A stretch of DNA of 25,101 bases from RUG13615 sp040307715 (GCA_040307715.1 JAWRJC010000051.1:1-25101); one strand, 5' to 3'. Shown: positions 1-8,015, numbered from the stretch's first letter. Made by a program: numbers and translations. The notes: generated by a model not told the origin, from the sequence alone.

Positions 1-428
1 CTGCGCTTCTTGACGAACATGATCAGGACCATGCCGATCAGGAGCGCCAGCGGCGCCAGGTTGTCGGACTTGAAGAAATATAAAGGACTGTCGGCCCCGG
101 CACTGACATCCATGAGTCGAATGATCTGCGCCGTGATCGCAGTCCCTACATTTGCACCAAGAACGATACCGATCGACTGTCGGAATTTAAGGAAGCCCGC
201 ACCGACAAGACCGACCGTCAGGACGATCGTTGCCGTCGAACTCTGGATCATACACGTGACCAGTACGCCGAGCAGAAAAGCGAGCGCCGGATTGGCTGTC
301 GCCTTCTCCAGTGCGGTACGCATCGCACCGCCCGAACTGCTCTTCAGACCGTCGCCCATGACGCGCATCCCGTACAGGAACAGCGCCAGACCGCCCAGCA
401 AAGATACCACCTGATAGAATACTTGCAT
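1..428 (-). CDS. Na/Pi cotransporter family protein, N-terminal part (cut by window edge)
   Basis: About 142 N-terminal residues are visible, starting at the ATG at 428-426. A good ribosome binding site (GGTAAGGAG) lies 8-10 bases upstream. The start reads MQVFYQVVSLLGGLALFLYG, a membrane segment ending in LFLYGM, followed by a QSSTATIVLTVG stretch. The QSS(S/T)A motif is characteristic of the NptA/PhoU-type Na+/phosphate symporter family (Pfam Na_Pi_cotrans). Further hydrophobic segments follow (VGAGFL...GIVLGANVGTAITAQ; LAPLALLIGMVLIMF). These proteins sit in the cytoplasmic membrane and couple phosphate uptake or export to sodium. Many bacterial members carry a C-terminal PhoU-like domain, which would lie outside the window. 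The gene has its own promoter at 561-590 and a structured leader. Family call is firm; substrate is inferred from family. Confidence 0.88.
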   Translation of the reverse strand, partial: MQVFYQVVSLLGGLALFLYGMRVMGDGLKSSSGGAMRTALEKATANPALAFLLGVLVTCMIQSSTATIVLTVGLVGAGFLKFRQSIGIVLGANVGTAITAQIIRLMDVSAGADSPLYFFKSDNLAPLALLIGMVLIMFVKKR

Positions 429-481
429 TGCTTTTTCTCCTTACCTTTTTCGCACCCGCAGCCAGTCTGACAGATGCTTCG

Positions 482-525
482 TTCTGTGTCCCCCCTGCCG
501 CACCCTTCCGCCGCAGGTCACAGAA
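482..525 (-). promoter_or_regulatory. Structured 5' leader hairpin upstream of the Na/Pi gene
   Basis: In the predicted leader, TTCTGTG (complement of 519-525) can pair with CACAGAA (complement of 482-488). An inner CCTGC/GCAGG stem sits within a GC-rich loop. This could be a regulatory leader or simply a GC-rich spacer. No known riboswitch consensus was recognised. Confidence 0.3.
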
Positions 526-560
526 TCAAATTTTCATTTCTCTCCAACTTATCCCAGATT

Positions 561-590
561 ATTATACATATCGACACAATTGTAAAGCAA
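561..590 (-). promoter_or_regulatory. Promoter for the Na/Pi cotransporter gene
   Basis: On the minus strand a perfect -10 TATAAT (complement of 561-566) is preceded, 18 bases upstream, by TTGCTT (complement of 585-590). The predicted transcript start near 553 leaves a leader of about 125 nt before the start codon. Confidence 0.55.
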
Positions 591-617
591 GCGAAAAGTC
601 TGCTTAAAAGCAAAGTG

Positions 618-648
618 AAAGCGCGGTCTTTTTGCAAGACCGCGCTTT
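618..648 (-). terminator. Terminator downstream of the metal-sensing repressor gene
   Basis: A 13-bp perfect stem, AAAGCGCGGTCTT (618-630) pairing with AAGACCGCGCTTT (636-648), has a 5-base loop. It lies 48 bases beyond the stop codon at 696. The T-run on the minus strand is short (TTTCACTTT), so it is a moderate intrinsic terminator. Confidence 0.65.
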
Positions 649-695
649 ATCACTGCTATGCAGCATTTGCCTTAATACCTGCCTTTATTAAACGC

Positions 696-1067
696 CTACT
701 TCATAAACTGGTCGATCGCCTTGTTGACCTTGTCGAGCGATTCCCTGTCGTTCTCGTGCATGGCTTCCACCACACAATGCTCCAGGTGCTCTTTCAGGAG
801 CAGCCTGCCGGTGCTGGTCAGCGCTGCCCGGACCGCGGAGAGCTGGATCAGCACGTCCGCGCAGTCATCGCCGTTTTCGACCATGCGCTTGACCTTTTCG
901 AGGTGGCCGATGGAACGGGACAGCCGGTTGACAATGGCGCGGATCTCCTCCGGGTCGTGCGTATGCGAATGCGCGCCGTGCTCGTGCTCACCGTGATGGG
1001 TATGACAGTGGGTCGTGCCGTCTGCGTGGGTATGCATCTGTTCCGTCTGTGCTTTCTTCTTATCCAT
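696..1067 (-). CDS. CsoR/RcnR-family metal-sensing transcriptional repressor with His-rich N-terminus
   Basis: 123 aa, an all-helical DUF156-type repressor. Residues 1-38 are an unusual histidine-rich tail (about 11 His, plus Cys21), followed by the family core 39-123 (EIRAIVNRLSRSIGHLEKV). The three ligand positions of the CsoR fold are visible as Cys69, His94 and Cys98. Their 25- and 4-residue spacing equals that of Cys36/His61/Cys65 in Mycobacterium CsoR. This C-H-C set is typical of Cu(I) sensors, whereas RcnR (Ni/Co) has His at the last position. The gene is divergent from cbiMQO with a G-tract dyad between them, so it probably controls that Co/Ni uptake operon and itself. The His tail may supply extra Ni/Co ligands. 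Cognate metal is therefore uncertain. The start is supported by AGAGG about 8 bases upstream. Confidence 0.88.
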   Translation of the reverse strand: MDKKKAQTEQMHTHADGTTHCHTHHGEHEHGAHSHTHDPEEIRAIVNRLSRSIGHLEKVKRMVENGDDCADVLIQLSAVRAALTSTGRLLLKEHLEHCVVEAMHENDRESLDKVNKAIDQFMK

Positions 1068-1091
1068 TTGATAACCTCTTCTCTACGGGGT

Positions 1092-1120
1092 ATCCTACAA
1101 GGCGGTTCTGCGAAAAACAA
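1092..1120 (-). promoter_or_regulatory. Promoter of the repressor gene
   Basis: Minus-strand -35 TTGTTT (complement of 1115-1120) and -10 TAGGAT (complement of 1092-1097) are 17 bases apart. The -35 box abuts the G-tract dyad at 1119-1135, as expected for autoregulation. Confidence 0.5.
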
Positions 1121-1135
1121 CCCCCCGTGGGGGTT
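1119..1135. promoter_or_regulatory. G-tract dyad, probable CsoR/RcnR-type operator
   Basis: AACCCCC (1119-1125), CGT spacer, GGGGGTT (1129-1135). C/G-tract inverted repeats flanked by A/T are the established operator type for the CsoR/RcnR family. It lies exactly between the divergent -35 boxes of the repressor gene and cbiM. It has no following T-run on either strand, so a terminator is unlikely. Confidence 0.65.
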
Positions 1136-1162
1136 CGTTGTCTTTCCGGAGTTCTTTATACT
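1134..1162 (+). promoter_or_regulatory. Promoter of the cbiMQO operon
   Basis: -10 TATACT (1157-1162), with a weak -35 TTCGTT (1134-1139) 17 bases upstream that overlaps the edge of the G-tract dyad. The untranslated leader is only about 72 bases, too short for a cobalamin riboswitch. Confidence 0.45.
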
Positions 1163-1241
1163 ATAGATACAGCATTACTTTATCATAAAAAACCAGTGAT
1201 GCAAAACCGCACGTTTAACAACTGATCTGGAGAGAACAACC

Positions 1242-2237
1242 ATGCATATCCCTGACAATTACCTGAGCCCCGAGACCTGCATCGCCATGACGGCGGCGAT
1301 GGTTCCCGTGTGGGCGGTTTCCATCAAAAAAGTCAAAGACCATCTCCCGAAGGAGAAAGTGCCAAAGCTGGGTGTCGGCGGCGCCTTCTCGTTCCTCGGC
1401 ATGATGTTCAATGTACCGCTGCCGGGCGGCACGACCGGACATGCTGTAGGAGGTACGCTCATCGCGCTCTTGCTCGGGCCATGGGCGGCCTGTATATCGG
1501 TCAGTATGGCCTTGCTCTTACAAGCATTGATATTCGGTGACGGCGGGATACTCGCCTTCGGGGCGAACTGCTTCAACATGGCGTTCGTCCTGCCCTTCGT
1601 CGGTTATGCGGTCACGCATCTGATCGCACCGAAATTCGGCACCGCGGAGTCGTCGAATAAACGCGACCTGATCGCGGCGGGCATCGGGTCTTATGTGGGG
1701 CTCAACGCAGCGGCACTGTGCGCGGCGATCGAGTTCGGCATCCAGCCGATGCTCTTCACCGACGCGGCAGGCAATGCGCTCTATTGTCCCTATGGGCTCG
1801 GAATCGCCATCCCTGCCATGATGATCGGGCACCTCACCCTCTTCGGAGCGGTCGAAGCCATCTTCACCGTTGCCATCCTGGCGTTCGTCAGATCCGCAGC
1901 GCCGGAGATGCAGCTGTCCCACAAAGAGTATAAAACGTCCACCCCGCTGAAAGTCTTCCTTGGCGCACTGATCCTGGCCACACCGCTCGGGCTCATCGCC
2001 ACCGGTACCGCCTGGGGCGAATGGGGCGCGGACGAGATCGCGGACACCGGCATCGGCTACACCCCGCAGGGGATGCTGGACGGGTTCCAGTTTGAGGCGA
2101 TCATACCAGACTATTCCGTCGCCGGGATGCCGGAGGTGGTCGGCTATATCCTCTCCGCTGTCATCGGCGTCGCCTGTCTCGTTATCATCTTTAAACTCGC
2201 GAGCCTGCTCAAGAAAGGTGGGGAAACGGCCGCTTAG
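1242..2237 (+). CDS. cbiM: Cobalt/nickel ECF transporter substrate-binding component CbiM (CbiN-like domain fused)
   Basis: 331 aa integral membrane S-component of an energy-coupling factor transporter for Co2+/Ni2+. It begins MHIPDNYLS. The Met1-His2 start plus His67 (TGHAVGG) match the metal ligands known from NikM/CbiM structures (Met1, His2, His67), and His67 falls at exactly that position. Residues 1-215 form the CbiM core, with FGDGGILAFGANCFNMAF as a family hallmark. Residues 235-325 form an extra region with two membrane helices around a soluble segment, equivalent to the separate CbiN/PDGLE (NikN) subunit. Ribosome binding site GGAGAG precedes the ATG. It is the first gene of cbiM-cbiQ-cbiO, likely repressed by the divergent CsoR-like protein. 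Cobalt and nickel cannot be separated from sequence alone. Confidence 0.93.
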   Translation: MHIPDNYLSPETCIAMTAAMVPVWAVSIKKVKDHLPKEKVPKLGVGGAFSFLGMMFNVPLPGGTTGHAVGGTLIALLLGPWAACISVSMALLLQALIFGDGGILAFGANCFNMAFVLPFVGYAVTHLIAPKFGTAESSNKRDLIAAGIGSYVGLNAAALCAAIEFGIQPMLFTDAAGNALYCPYGLGIAIPAMMIGHLTLFGAVEAIFTVAILAFVRSAAPEMQLSHKEYKTSTPLKVFLGALILATPLGLIATGTAWGEWGADEIADTGIGYTPQGMLDGFQFEAIIPDYSVAGMPEVVGYILSAVIGVACLVIIFKLASLLKKGGETAA

Positions 2238-2257
2238 CACAGCGGTCCGGAGACTCC

Positions 2258-3013
2258 ATGGACAAAACGATCATGCGGCTCCTCGGCCGCATTCTGGAAA
2301 GCGATTCAAAAGCAGCAAACTCTAAAATGCCACGGATCCTGCCGGCGCTCCGGCTGTCCGTGGTTTTGCTATGCATCCTTCTCTGTTCGCTGTCCCGCAA
2401 CGCGATTTTTGTCGTTGCCATACTGGCTGCAGAACTATTGCGCCTCGCTTTCCTGCCGCCCCTGCGCATTGCAGGCGTGCTGCGGCGCCTCGCCTTGCCG
2501 GTCCTCTTCACGCTCCTGATCATGCTCCCGTCGGTCTTCCTCGGGCACCCGCGCACGATGCTGACGATCACAATGAAGGTCACCTGTTCCGTGCTGCTCC
2601 TGCTCCTCGCCAATGAAGAGATGGACTGGAAGGATGTGACCGGCGTATTCCGGTCCTGGCACGTCCCGGGGATCTTCACGATGACGCTGGACATGATGTT
2701 GCGTTTCCTCGTCCTGCTCGGGCGCCATTCTCACGCCATGCTGGAGGCCATTTCCCTGCGCACCGTCGGCAGTGTGTCCGGCAGGCAGCGCGACCGTGCC
2801 CGGTATAAAACAGCCGGCGGCGTCCTCGGCACTACGTTCCTCGTTTCCCAGCGGCTTTCCCAGCAGACATTCGAAGCGATGGAATGCCGGGGTTACGACG
2901 GCGTCTATAAGGGGTATAATAAGCATAAGGCGGGCTGGATGGACGGTGTATATGCCCTGTTGATCCCGTTCCTGATTGCAACCTTTGTATACTGCCAGAG
3001 TTTGATGCATTGA
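2258..3013 (+). CDS. cbiQ: ECF transporter transmembrane (T) component CbiQ
   Basis: 251 aa membrane protein with about four to five hydrophobic segments in the N-terminal 130 residues and at the C-terminus (YALLIPFLIATFVYC). The cytoplasmic region carries the EcfT coupling motif in the form FEAMECRGYDGVYK, near residues 207-220. This corresponds to the Ala-Arg-Gly-type coupling helices that contact the ATPase. CbiQ links the CbiM metal-binding subunit to the CbiO ATPase. It lies 20 bases after cbiM and 34 bases before cbiO, so all three are co-transcribed. CGGAGA precedes the ATG. The length is normal for CbiQ/NikQ. Confidence 0.92.
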   Translation: MDKTIMRLLGRILESDSKAANSKMPRILPALRLSVVLLCILLCSLSRNAIFVVAILAAELLRLAFLPPLRIAGVLRRLALPVLFTLLIMLPSVFLGHPRTMLTITMKVTCSVLLLLLANEEMDWKDVTGVFRSWHVPGIFTMTLDMMLRFLVLLGRHSHAMLEAISLRTVGSVSGRQRDRARYKTAGGVLGTTFLVSQRLSQQTFEAMECRGYDGVYKGYNKHKAGWMDGVYALLIPFLIATFVYCQSLMH

Positions 3014-3047
3014 CACCGGCGCCCCGGCGCTCAGAATAAACCGATCG

Positions 3048-3713
3048 ATGATTACTTTAGACCACGTCAGTTATAAATATCCGGACGGCAACCTTGCCCT
3101 CGACGACATCAGCCTGCACCTTACTGCGGGCCGTTGTTACTGTCTCAGCGGGCCGAACGGCTGCGGCAAGTCGACGCTCTTCCGCATCCTGAACGGCCTG
3201 TCCTTTGCGACCGCCGGCCGCTATCTGCTGGAGGGGGACGAGATCACCGAAAAGAAACTGCGCGACAAAGCGTTCTCCGCCTCTTTCCACCGCCGCATCG
3301 GCTATATCATGCAGAACACGGAAGTGCAGCTGTTCACACGCAGCGTGGAGGACGAGATCGCCTTCGGGCTGTACCAGATGGGACTGCCTGACGATGAAGT
3401 CACGGCACGCGTCGAGAAGTACATCGCTCTTCTGGGTCTGCAATCGCTTCGGAACCGCGCCCCGTTCAATCTGAGCGGCGGCGAGAAAAAGAGGACCGCC
3501 CTCGCCGCGATCCTCGCCATGGAGCCCCCGGTTCTCATCATGGACGAACCGCTCAGCGGCCTCGATGAAGACGGCCAGATCTGGGTCACCGACTTCATCA
3601 ACAGCCTGAAAACGCCGGACCGGCTCCTGCTCATTGCCACGCATAATAAAGATCTCATCAGCACCATCGCCGACGAGACCATTTACATGACCAAAGACCA
3701 CACTCTTCTGTAA
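3048..3713 (+). CDS. cbiO: ECF transporter ATP-binding protein CbiO
   Basis: 221 aa ABC ATPase that powers the CbiMQ metal importer. Visible motifs are Walker A GPNGCGKST (35-43), Q-loop Gln89, signature LSGGEKKR (142-149), Walker B VLIMDEP (162-168) and H-loop His199. It is shorter than many CbiO proteins (about 270 aa) because the C-terminal extension is absent, ending shortly after the H-loop region. Only one ATPase gene is present, so a homodimer is expected, as in Cbi/Nik group-I ECF systems. A clear rho-independent terminator follows immediately, closing the operon. Confidence 0.93.
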   Translation: MITLDHVSYKYPDGNLALDDISLHLTAGRCYCLSGPNGCGKSTLFRILNGLSFATAGRYLLEGDEITEKKLRDKAFSASFHRRIGYIMQNTEVQLFTRSVEDEIAFGLYQMGLPDDEVTARVEKYIALLGLQSLRNRAPFNLSGGEKKRTALAAILAMEPPVLIMDEPLSGLDEDGQIWVTDFINSLKTPDRLLLIATHNKDLISTIADETIYMTKDHTLL

Positions 3714-3716
3714 CTG

Positions 3717-3749
3717 CCTGCAATCTGCTCTCCGGTTGCAGGTTTTTTT
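3717..3749 (+). terminator. Terminator of the cbiMQO operon
   Basis: CCTGCAA (3717-3723) pairs with TTGCAGG (3736-3742) and is followed directly by seven T (3743-3749), only a few bases after the cbiO stop codon. Confidence 0.9.
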
Positions 3750-3808
3750 ATGATATGATATACGCAAGTAATACATATGCCGTTTAAGGAACGAAAGCGA
3801 GGTGTTCT

Positions 3809-4768
3809 ATGCTTCACGAAGTATCTTTCAAATCCTTCAACCAGCGGGATGACGTGTATGGATGGGTCTATGTGCCGGCCGCCGAACCAGCCGGGATCAT
3901 ACAGCTCGTCCATGGTTTTGGTGAGCATTCCCGCCGGTACCTGCACATGATCGTCCGGTTCATGGATGAGGGTTTCATCGTTGCAGCGGATGACCATGTC
4001 GGCCATGGCAAGACCGCGGTGGAAAACGACTGCTGGGGCGACTGGGGCGACAAGGGTCCGCACACCATGATGGAAGACGAACACCTTCTGACCCTGAAAG
4101 TGAAAGAAATGTATCCGGACCTGCCCTACTTCATGTTCGGGCACAGCATGGGTTCGTTCATCGCGCGCGATTACATCACCAAATACGGCGATGAACTCGA
4201 CGGCGTTACGCTCTGCGGCACCTCCGGCACCTTCCCCGGTCTGGATAACGGAATCGCCTACCTCGAAAAACTGATCGAAGAAGGCAAAGGGCTGGAATCC
4301 GATCCGGCGGTGGGCGGCATGGTCATGGGCTGGATGTTCGCCCGCTGCGAGGAAGGCGTCACGCTCGGCAACGAATGGATCTGCCACGATCCGTACGTGC
4401 AGAAAGACCATGCGGAAGACCCGTTCGACGCATTCACCAAACCGACGAGCAACCGGTCCTTCCTGGACTTCTGCCGGATGATCGAGCAGATCACGGGCCC
4501 CGACTGGGCTGCCAAGGTCCCGCACGAACTGCCCATCTACAACATCGGCGGCGATCAGGATCCGGTCGGCCAGTACGGGCAGGGCGTCTACGAAGTCTCC
4601 AACTGGCTCGCCGCAGCCGGCTGCGATGTGCAGACGCAGCTGTATCCCGGATACCGTCATGAGATCCACAACTACGACGAGTTGAAGGAAGATGTGGAGG
4701 ACGACATCGTCAGCTTCTTCTATGAAACGCTGATGCTGAAAGACCCCGAACTCTTTGAAGAAGACTGA
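3809..4768 (+). CDS. Alpha/beta hydrolase, monoacylglycerol lipase / lysophospholipase-like
   Basis: 319 aa soluble serine hydrolase of the Hydrolase_4 type. The oxyanion-hole strand HGFGEHSRRY (35-44) is followed by the nucleophile elbow GHSMGS with Ser113. The acid is probably Asp251 (GGDQDPVG) and the base His284 (YRHEIHN), giving a complete catalytic triad. A cap region (about 145-230) covers the site. There is no signal peptide, so it should act in the cytoplasm on small lipid esters; the true substrate is unknown. Ribosome binding site is GAGGTG. The gene stands alone between the cbi terminator and a bidirectional terminator at 4794-4834. A possible promoter is TTGCAG (3736-3741) with TATACG (3759-3764), 17 bases apart, overlapping the upstream terminator. 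Confidence 0.88.
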   Translation: MLHEVSFKSFNQRDDVYGWVYVPAAEPAGIIQLVHGFGEHSRRYLHMIVRFMDEGFIVAADDHVGHGKTAVENDCWGDWGDKGPHTMMEDEHLLTLKVKEMYPDLPYFMFGHSMGSFIARDYITKYGDELDGVTLCGTSGTFPGLDNGIAYLEKLIEEGKGLESDPAVGGMVMGWMFARCEEGVTLGNEWICHDPYVQKDHAEDPFDAFTKPTSNRSFLDFCRMIEQITGPDWAAKVPHELPIYNIGGDQDPVGQYGQGVYEVSNWLAAAGCDVQTQLYPGYRHEIHNYDELKEDVEDDIVSFFYETLMLKDPELFEED

Positions 4769-4793
4769 CCGGCCCGGTACACACTATGCCCAT

Positions 4794-4834
4794 AAAAAAG
4801 CCCTGTTCCATTCAGCATGGAACAGGGCTTTCTT
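4794..4834. terminator. Bidirectional terminator between hydrolase and potC-potD
   Basis: GCCCTGTTCCAT (4800-4811) and ATGGAACAGGGC (4817-4828) form a perfect 12-bp stem with a 5-base loop. A-rich sequence precedes it and T-rich sequence follows, so it can stop both the hydrolase transcript and the convergent polyamine operon. Confidence 0.88.
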
Positions 4835-4856
4835 CCCTTTGCCTTTCTTTTCGCAG

Positions 4857-7193
4857 TCACTGCCAGAAGCGTTCTCTGCGGCGTCTGCGGACCACCCACA
4901 GCAGGATGCCTGCCAGTACGGCGATGCCAAGCGGCCACGCCCAGACGGGCACATTGTGGATGTTGTAGCAGCGGACGCGGACCCACATCTGATTGATCCG
5001 TTCGCTGTCTTCCGCATTGAAATCCGTCATGATCGACGCCCGGCGGATCTGTTCCTGGGAGGGGTACCTCGCGCTGATCTGGCGGTCGACCTGGTCCGAA
5101 GGCACCGTCACAACGTAATCCGGATCGTCCGGATCGCCGCTGAAGAAGTACCCGAGCGGATACTCCACGGTGTCTGTCTCATCATCTTCCGCACCGTCCA
5201 GATACTCGACGTATTCGAAGATGCGGTTGTCATCGCCGCCCGAGATCACGGACGTGTAACCGACGTAGTACATGTTGCGCACCACATTGTCCGGGCGGGA
5301 CACGAAATTGATGAACGCCTCCGACGCGTGCTGCTTGTTCAGGTCGCCGGCGATGCCGTCCTTCAGCATGATCCATCCGTCGAAGTAGATGTTCGTGCTC
5401 TCTTCCGGGACCGCCCATGCCAGCTCAAGCCCGTCTTCGTCCGCCTGATCCAGCGTATAGGACCCGTCGCCGGACCACTGGTAGTTCACGACCACTTTGC
5501 CGGTGATCATATCCGCCTTGCCGGCATCCGTCTCGAACGAATAGATATTGTCCTTGATCCCCTGCAGATAGCGCTGCACCGCAGCGACGGTCTCAGGCGA
5601 AACGTCGTTCATCTCCTCCTGCAGGCGCTGCGGGTAGTTGGGGTCGTTCCTGAACTCCTCGGATGTCAGGAGGTCCGACTTCAGCGCGCCGACCGCGGCG
5701 AAGTACGTCTCGCGCACGCTGTCCTTGACGGTGATCTGTTTTCTGTAATCGCTGTTCTCCAGCAGGTGCCACGTGGACGCCTCCTCGCGGGACACCACCG
5801 CCGGGTTGTAGACAAATCCTGTCACGCCCCACATATAGCCGGCGATGCAATTCGACCAGGTCATCCCGCCCGCCTCATGAGAATCGAAGATGTCCTTGAT
5901 GTACGGGGAAACGCCCCGGATGTAGAAGTTGTTCTCATCGGTCGTATCGAAAAACGCGTCCGACAGAGGCTGGACCTCGCCCTCTTTCATGAGTTTCATG
6001 ATCAGGTACTCGGACGGGCAGATCAGATCGTAGTGGTCCCCCAGCGTCAGCATGTTGTACAGGTCTTCGTTGGTACCGAAAGTCGAGTACTCGACCTTTA
6101 CCTTCCGGCCGTAGGTCTCATAATACCAATCCTCAAAATCATCGATCATAGACCGTTCGCCGAAGACATCGCCGCTTTCGAGTTCGATCCGTTCATCTTC
6201 ATCCCAGTCGCCGAGATCGATGTATTCCTCCCAGTTCGCGACACGGATCACGGTCACGTTCTCCTCCGCATAGACCGGTGCCGGCGCAGCTGCCATGCCG
6301 CCCAGCGTGAACGCGAGTGCCAGAACGGCTGCCGTTCCCGCCGCCGCTTTGCCCGCTGCTTTGCCTTTCCGGCCGCGGCGTTTCGGTTTCAGTGTGCCCG
6401 CTCCGCGCGCCGCCGCGCGGTTGGCACGGATGTTCATTCCCAGCACGATCAGGACCACCAGCACGAAGATCACCGTGGACAGCGCCCACAGCGCCGTCTT
6501 GATGTCGGTCTGCGCCCCCTTCGTCGCATTGACGACGTAGGTGCTGATCGTGTCAAACACGGCCGGTTTGGTGTAGGTCGCGATGAAGTAATCGTCCAGC
6601 GACAGCGTGATCGCCAGCGCAAAGCCCGCCGCGATGCCGGAGTAGATCTGCGGGAAGACGACCTTCCACAGCGCCGCTGCCGGCGTCGCGCCCAGGTCGA
6701 GCGCCGCTTCGTACAGACTCGGATCCATCTGCTTGAGCTTCGGGATGACCGAAAGGTACACAAAAGGCGCACACAGCGTCACATGCCCGATGAGCAGCGG
6801 AATATAGGTATCCTTGCTGATGCCGAACACGACGACCAGCAGGATACAGATCGAAAAACCGGTGACGACGTCCGCGTTGATGACCGGGATCTGGTTCATC
6901 GTGGCGATCGCGGAAGCTGTGCGTTTCTTCGAATAAAACGCCCCCACCGCGCCGAGCGTGCCCAGGATCGTCGCGATCACCGCCGCGGCAAGCGCGAGCA
7001 GGACCGTCCCGGCGATCATATTGCGAAGGTCTTCCGTCGTGAACAGCGTCACATAGTTGTGCAGCGAAAAACCGCGGATCGCACCGATCTGCGTCGCGCT
7101 CGTAAAACTGTACAGTGCCAGGATCAGGATCGGCGCGTACATGAAGAGCAGAGCAAGCAGAAGGATAGCGGGACGGATGAGTTTCTTCATCAC
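4857..7193 (-). CDS. potC-potD: Polyamine ABC transporter permease PotC fused to substrate-binding protein PotD
   Basis: 778 aa. Residues 1-265 are a PotC-type permease: about six membrane helices and the EAA loop EAALDLGATPAAALWKVVFP (162-181). A basic linker (KPKRRGRKGK, 269-278) leads into a hydrophobic segment (288-303). This ends in APVYA-EE, which resembles a signal-peptidase site after Ala309. Residues 312-740 are a spermidine/putrescine-binding domain (VIRVANWEEYID..., CPSEYLIMKL, YQWSGDGSY, AWAVPEESTNIYFDGW). A second membrane helix (about 748-767) and RRRRRER close the protein. The binding domain should face outside, tethered by one or both helices. It overlaps potB by 4 bases (ATGA) and is last in the operon. 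Fused solute-binding and permease proteins exist in glycine-betaine systems. Here the fusion removes the need for a separate potD, and none is present in the window. Polyamine specificity is inferred from family resemblance. Confidence 0.9.
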   Translation of the reverse strand: MMKKLIRPAILLLALLFMYAPILILALYSFTSATQIGAIRGFSLHNYVTLFTTEDLRNMIAGTVLLALAAAVIATILGTLGAVGAFYSKKRTASAIATMNQIPVINADVVTGFSICILLVVVFGISKDTYIPLLIGHVTLCAPFVYLSVIPKLKQMDPSLYEAALDLGATPAAALWKVVFPQIYSGIAAGFALAITLSLDDYFIATYTKPAVFDTISTYVVNATKGAQTDIKTALWALSTVIFVLVVLIVLGMNIRANRAAARGAGTLKPKRRGRKGKAAGKAAAGTAAVLALAFTLGGMAAAPAPVYAEENVTVIRVANWEEYIDLGDWDEDERIELESGDVFGERSMIDDFEDWYYETYGRKVKVEYSTFGTNEDLYNMLTLGDHYDLICPSEYLIMKLMKEGEVQPLSDAFFDTTDENNFYIRGVSPYIKDIFDSHEAGGMTWSNCIAGYMWGVTGFVYNPAVVSREEASTWHLLENSDYRKQITVKDSVRETYFAAVGALKSDLLTSEEFRNDPNYPQRLQEEMNDVSPETVAAVQRYLQGIKDNIYSFETDAGKADMITGKVVVNYQWSGDGSYTLDQADEDGLELAWAVPEESTNIYFDGWIMLKDGIAGDLNKQHASEAFINFVSRPDNVVRNMYYVGYTSVISGGDDNRIFEYVEYLDGAEDDETDTVEYPLGYFFSGDPDDPDYVVTVPSDQVDRQISARYPSQEQIRRASIMTDFNAEDSERINQMWVRVRCYNIHNVPVWAWPLGIAVLAGILLWVVRRRRRERFWQ

Positions 7194-7978
7194 AGCAGCT
7201 CACCTCCCGTCCTTGCGTCGCCCGCTTCCATGCTGTTCGTAAGAAGGGTGAACACGCAGATGATAGCGAGCAGGATCAGCGCGATCATCGATCCGCCATG
7301 CCAGTTGTACGCCGAGAAATAGCTGCCGATCAGGCTGCCCATGATGTAGGTGCTGTTGTACAGCATGTCGAGGACCACGTAGTTGGTCATAGCCGGCAGG
7401 AACACCATGGAAACGCCGCTGATGATGCCCGGCACGGACAGCGGCAGTGTGACGCTTAAGAACGCGCGCCTGTTGTCGGCGCCGAGGTCTCTGGCAGCTT
7501 CGATCAGAGAGCCGTCGAGTTTGATGAGCACCGTATAAATAGGCAGGATCATGAACGGCAGGAAGTCGTACGTCATGCCGATCACGGAATTCAGGAACGG
7601 ATGGAACGCCAGGTTGCCTTCGATCATTGTCAGGATCTCCTTCAGCGCAGTGATGCGCAGAGAGAAGTTGATCCACATCGGCAGGACAAAGAGCATCACG
7701 ACGACGCTTTTCGCCCGGATCTCGCTCGATGCGAGGATGTAAGCCACCGGATAGGCGATTGCTAAACACACTACAGTTGTTACCGCTGACAGCGCCAGGC
7801 TGTAGAGGAGCGTACCGAGCGTGTTCGGATCCGTGAAAAAACCGGTGAGGTTCTTCATGGTGAAGACGCCCTGCCCGTTCGTGAAAGCGTAGTAAAAGAG
7901 TACCAGAAGAGGAGCCGCCACGAAGAGCAGCAGGAACGCGGTGTATGGAATACCCAGCGTTTTTCTGGAAAGCTTCAA
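7190..7978 (-). CDS. potB: Polyamine ABC transporter permease PotB
   Basis: 262 aa integral membrane permease. It starts MKLSRKTLGIPYTAFLLLFV and has about six helices. The EAA motif that docks to PotA is visible as EAARDLGADNRRAFLSVTLP, near residues 161-180. The gene lies between potA (37-base gap) and potC-potD (4-base overlap), the usual potABCD order. Length is slightly short for PotB (about 275-285 aa) but all helices appear present. It forms a heterodimeric channel with the PotC half of the fusion. Confidence 0.92.
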   Translation of the reverse strand: MKLSRKTLGIPYTAFLLLFVAAPLLVLFYYAFTNGQGVFTMKNLTGFFTDPNTLGTLLYSLALSAVTTVVCLAIAYPVAYILASSEIRAKSVVVMLFVLPMWINFSLRITALKEILTMIEGNLAFHPFLNSVIGMTYDFLPFMILPIYTVLIKLDGSLIEAARDLGADNRRAFLSVTLPLSVPGIISGVSMVFLPAMTNYVVLDMLYNSTYIMGSLIGSYFSAYNWHGGSMIALILLAIICVFTLLTNSMEAGDARTGGELL

Positions 7979-8015
7979 GTCTTGTCTCCTCTGCTGTTGC
8001 CTCAGGAACGGCGGT

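Noticed and set aside
10..414. Plus-strand 134-aa open frame
   Set aside because: The minus strand encodes a clear Na/Pi cotransporter with ribosome site and promoter.
1119..1135. G-tract dyad as a transcription terminator
   Set aside because: No T-run on either strand and it sits between two divergent promoters, fitting an operator better.
1080..1241. Cobalamin riboswitch upstream of cbiM
   Set aside because: The leader is only about 70 bases and lacks any B12-box-like sequence.
4755..7322. 855-aa plus-strand open frame
   Set aside because: It lies wholly antisense to potC-potD and part of potB, is rich in Arg, His and Asp as expected for GC-rich shadow frames, and resembles no protein.
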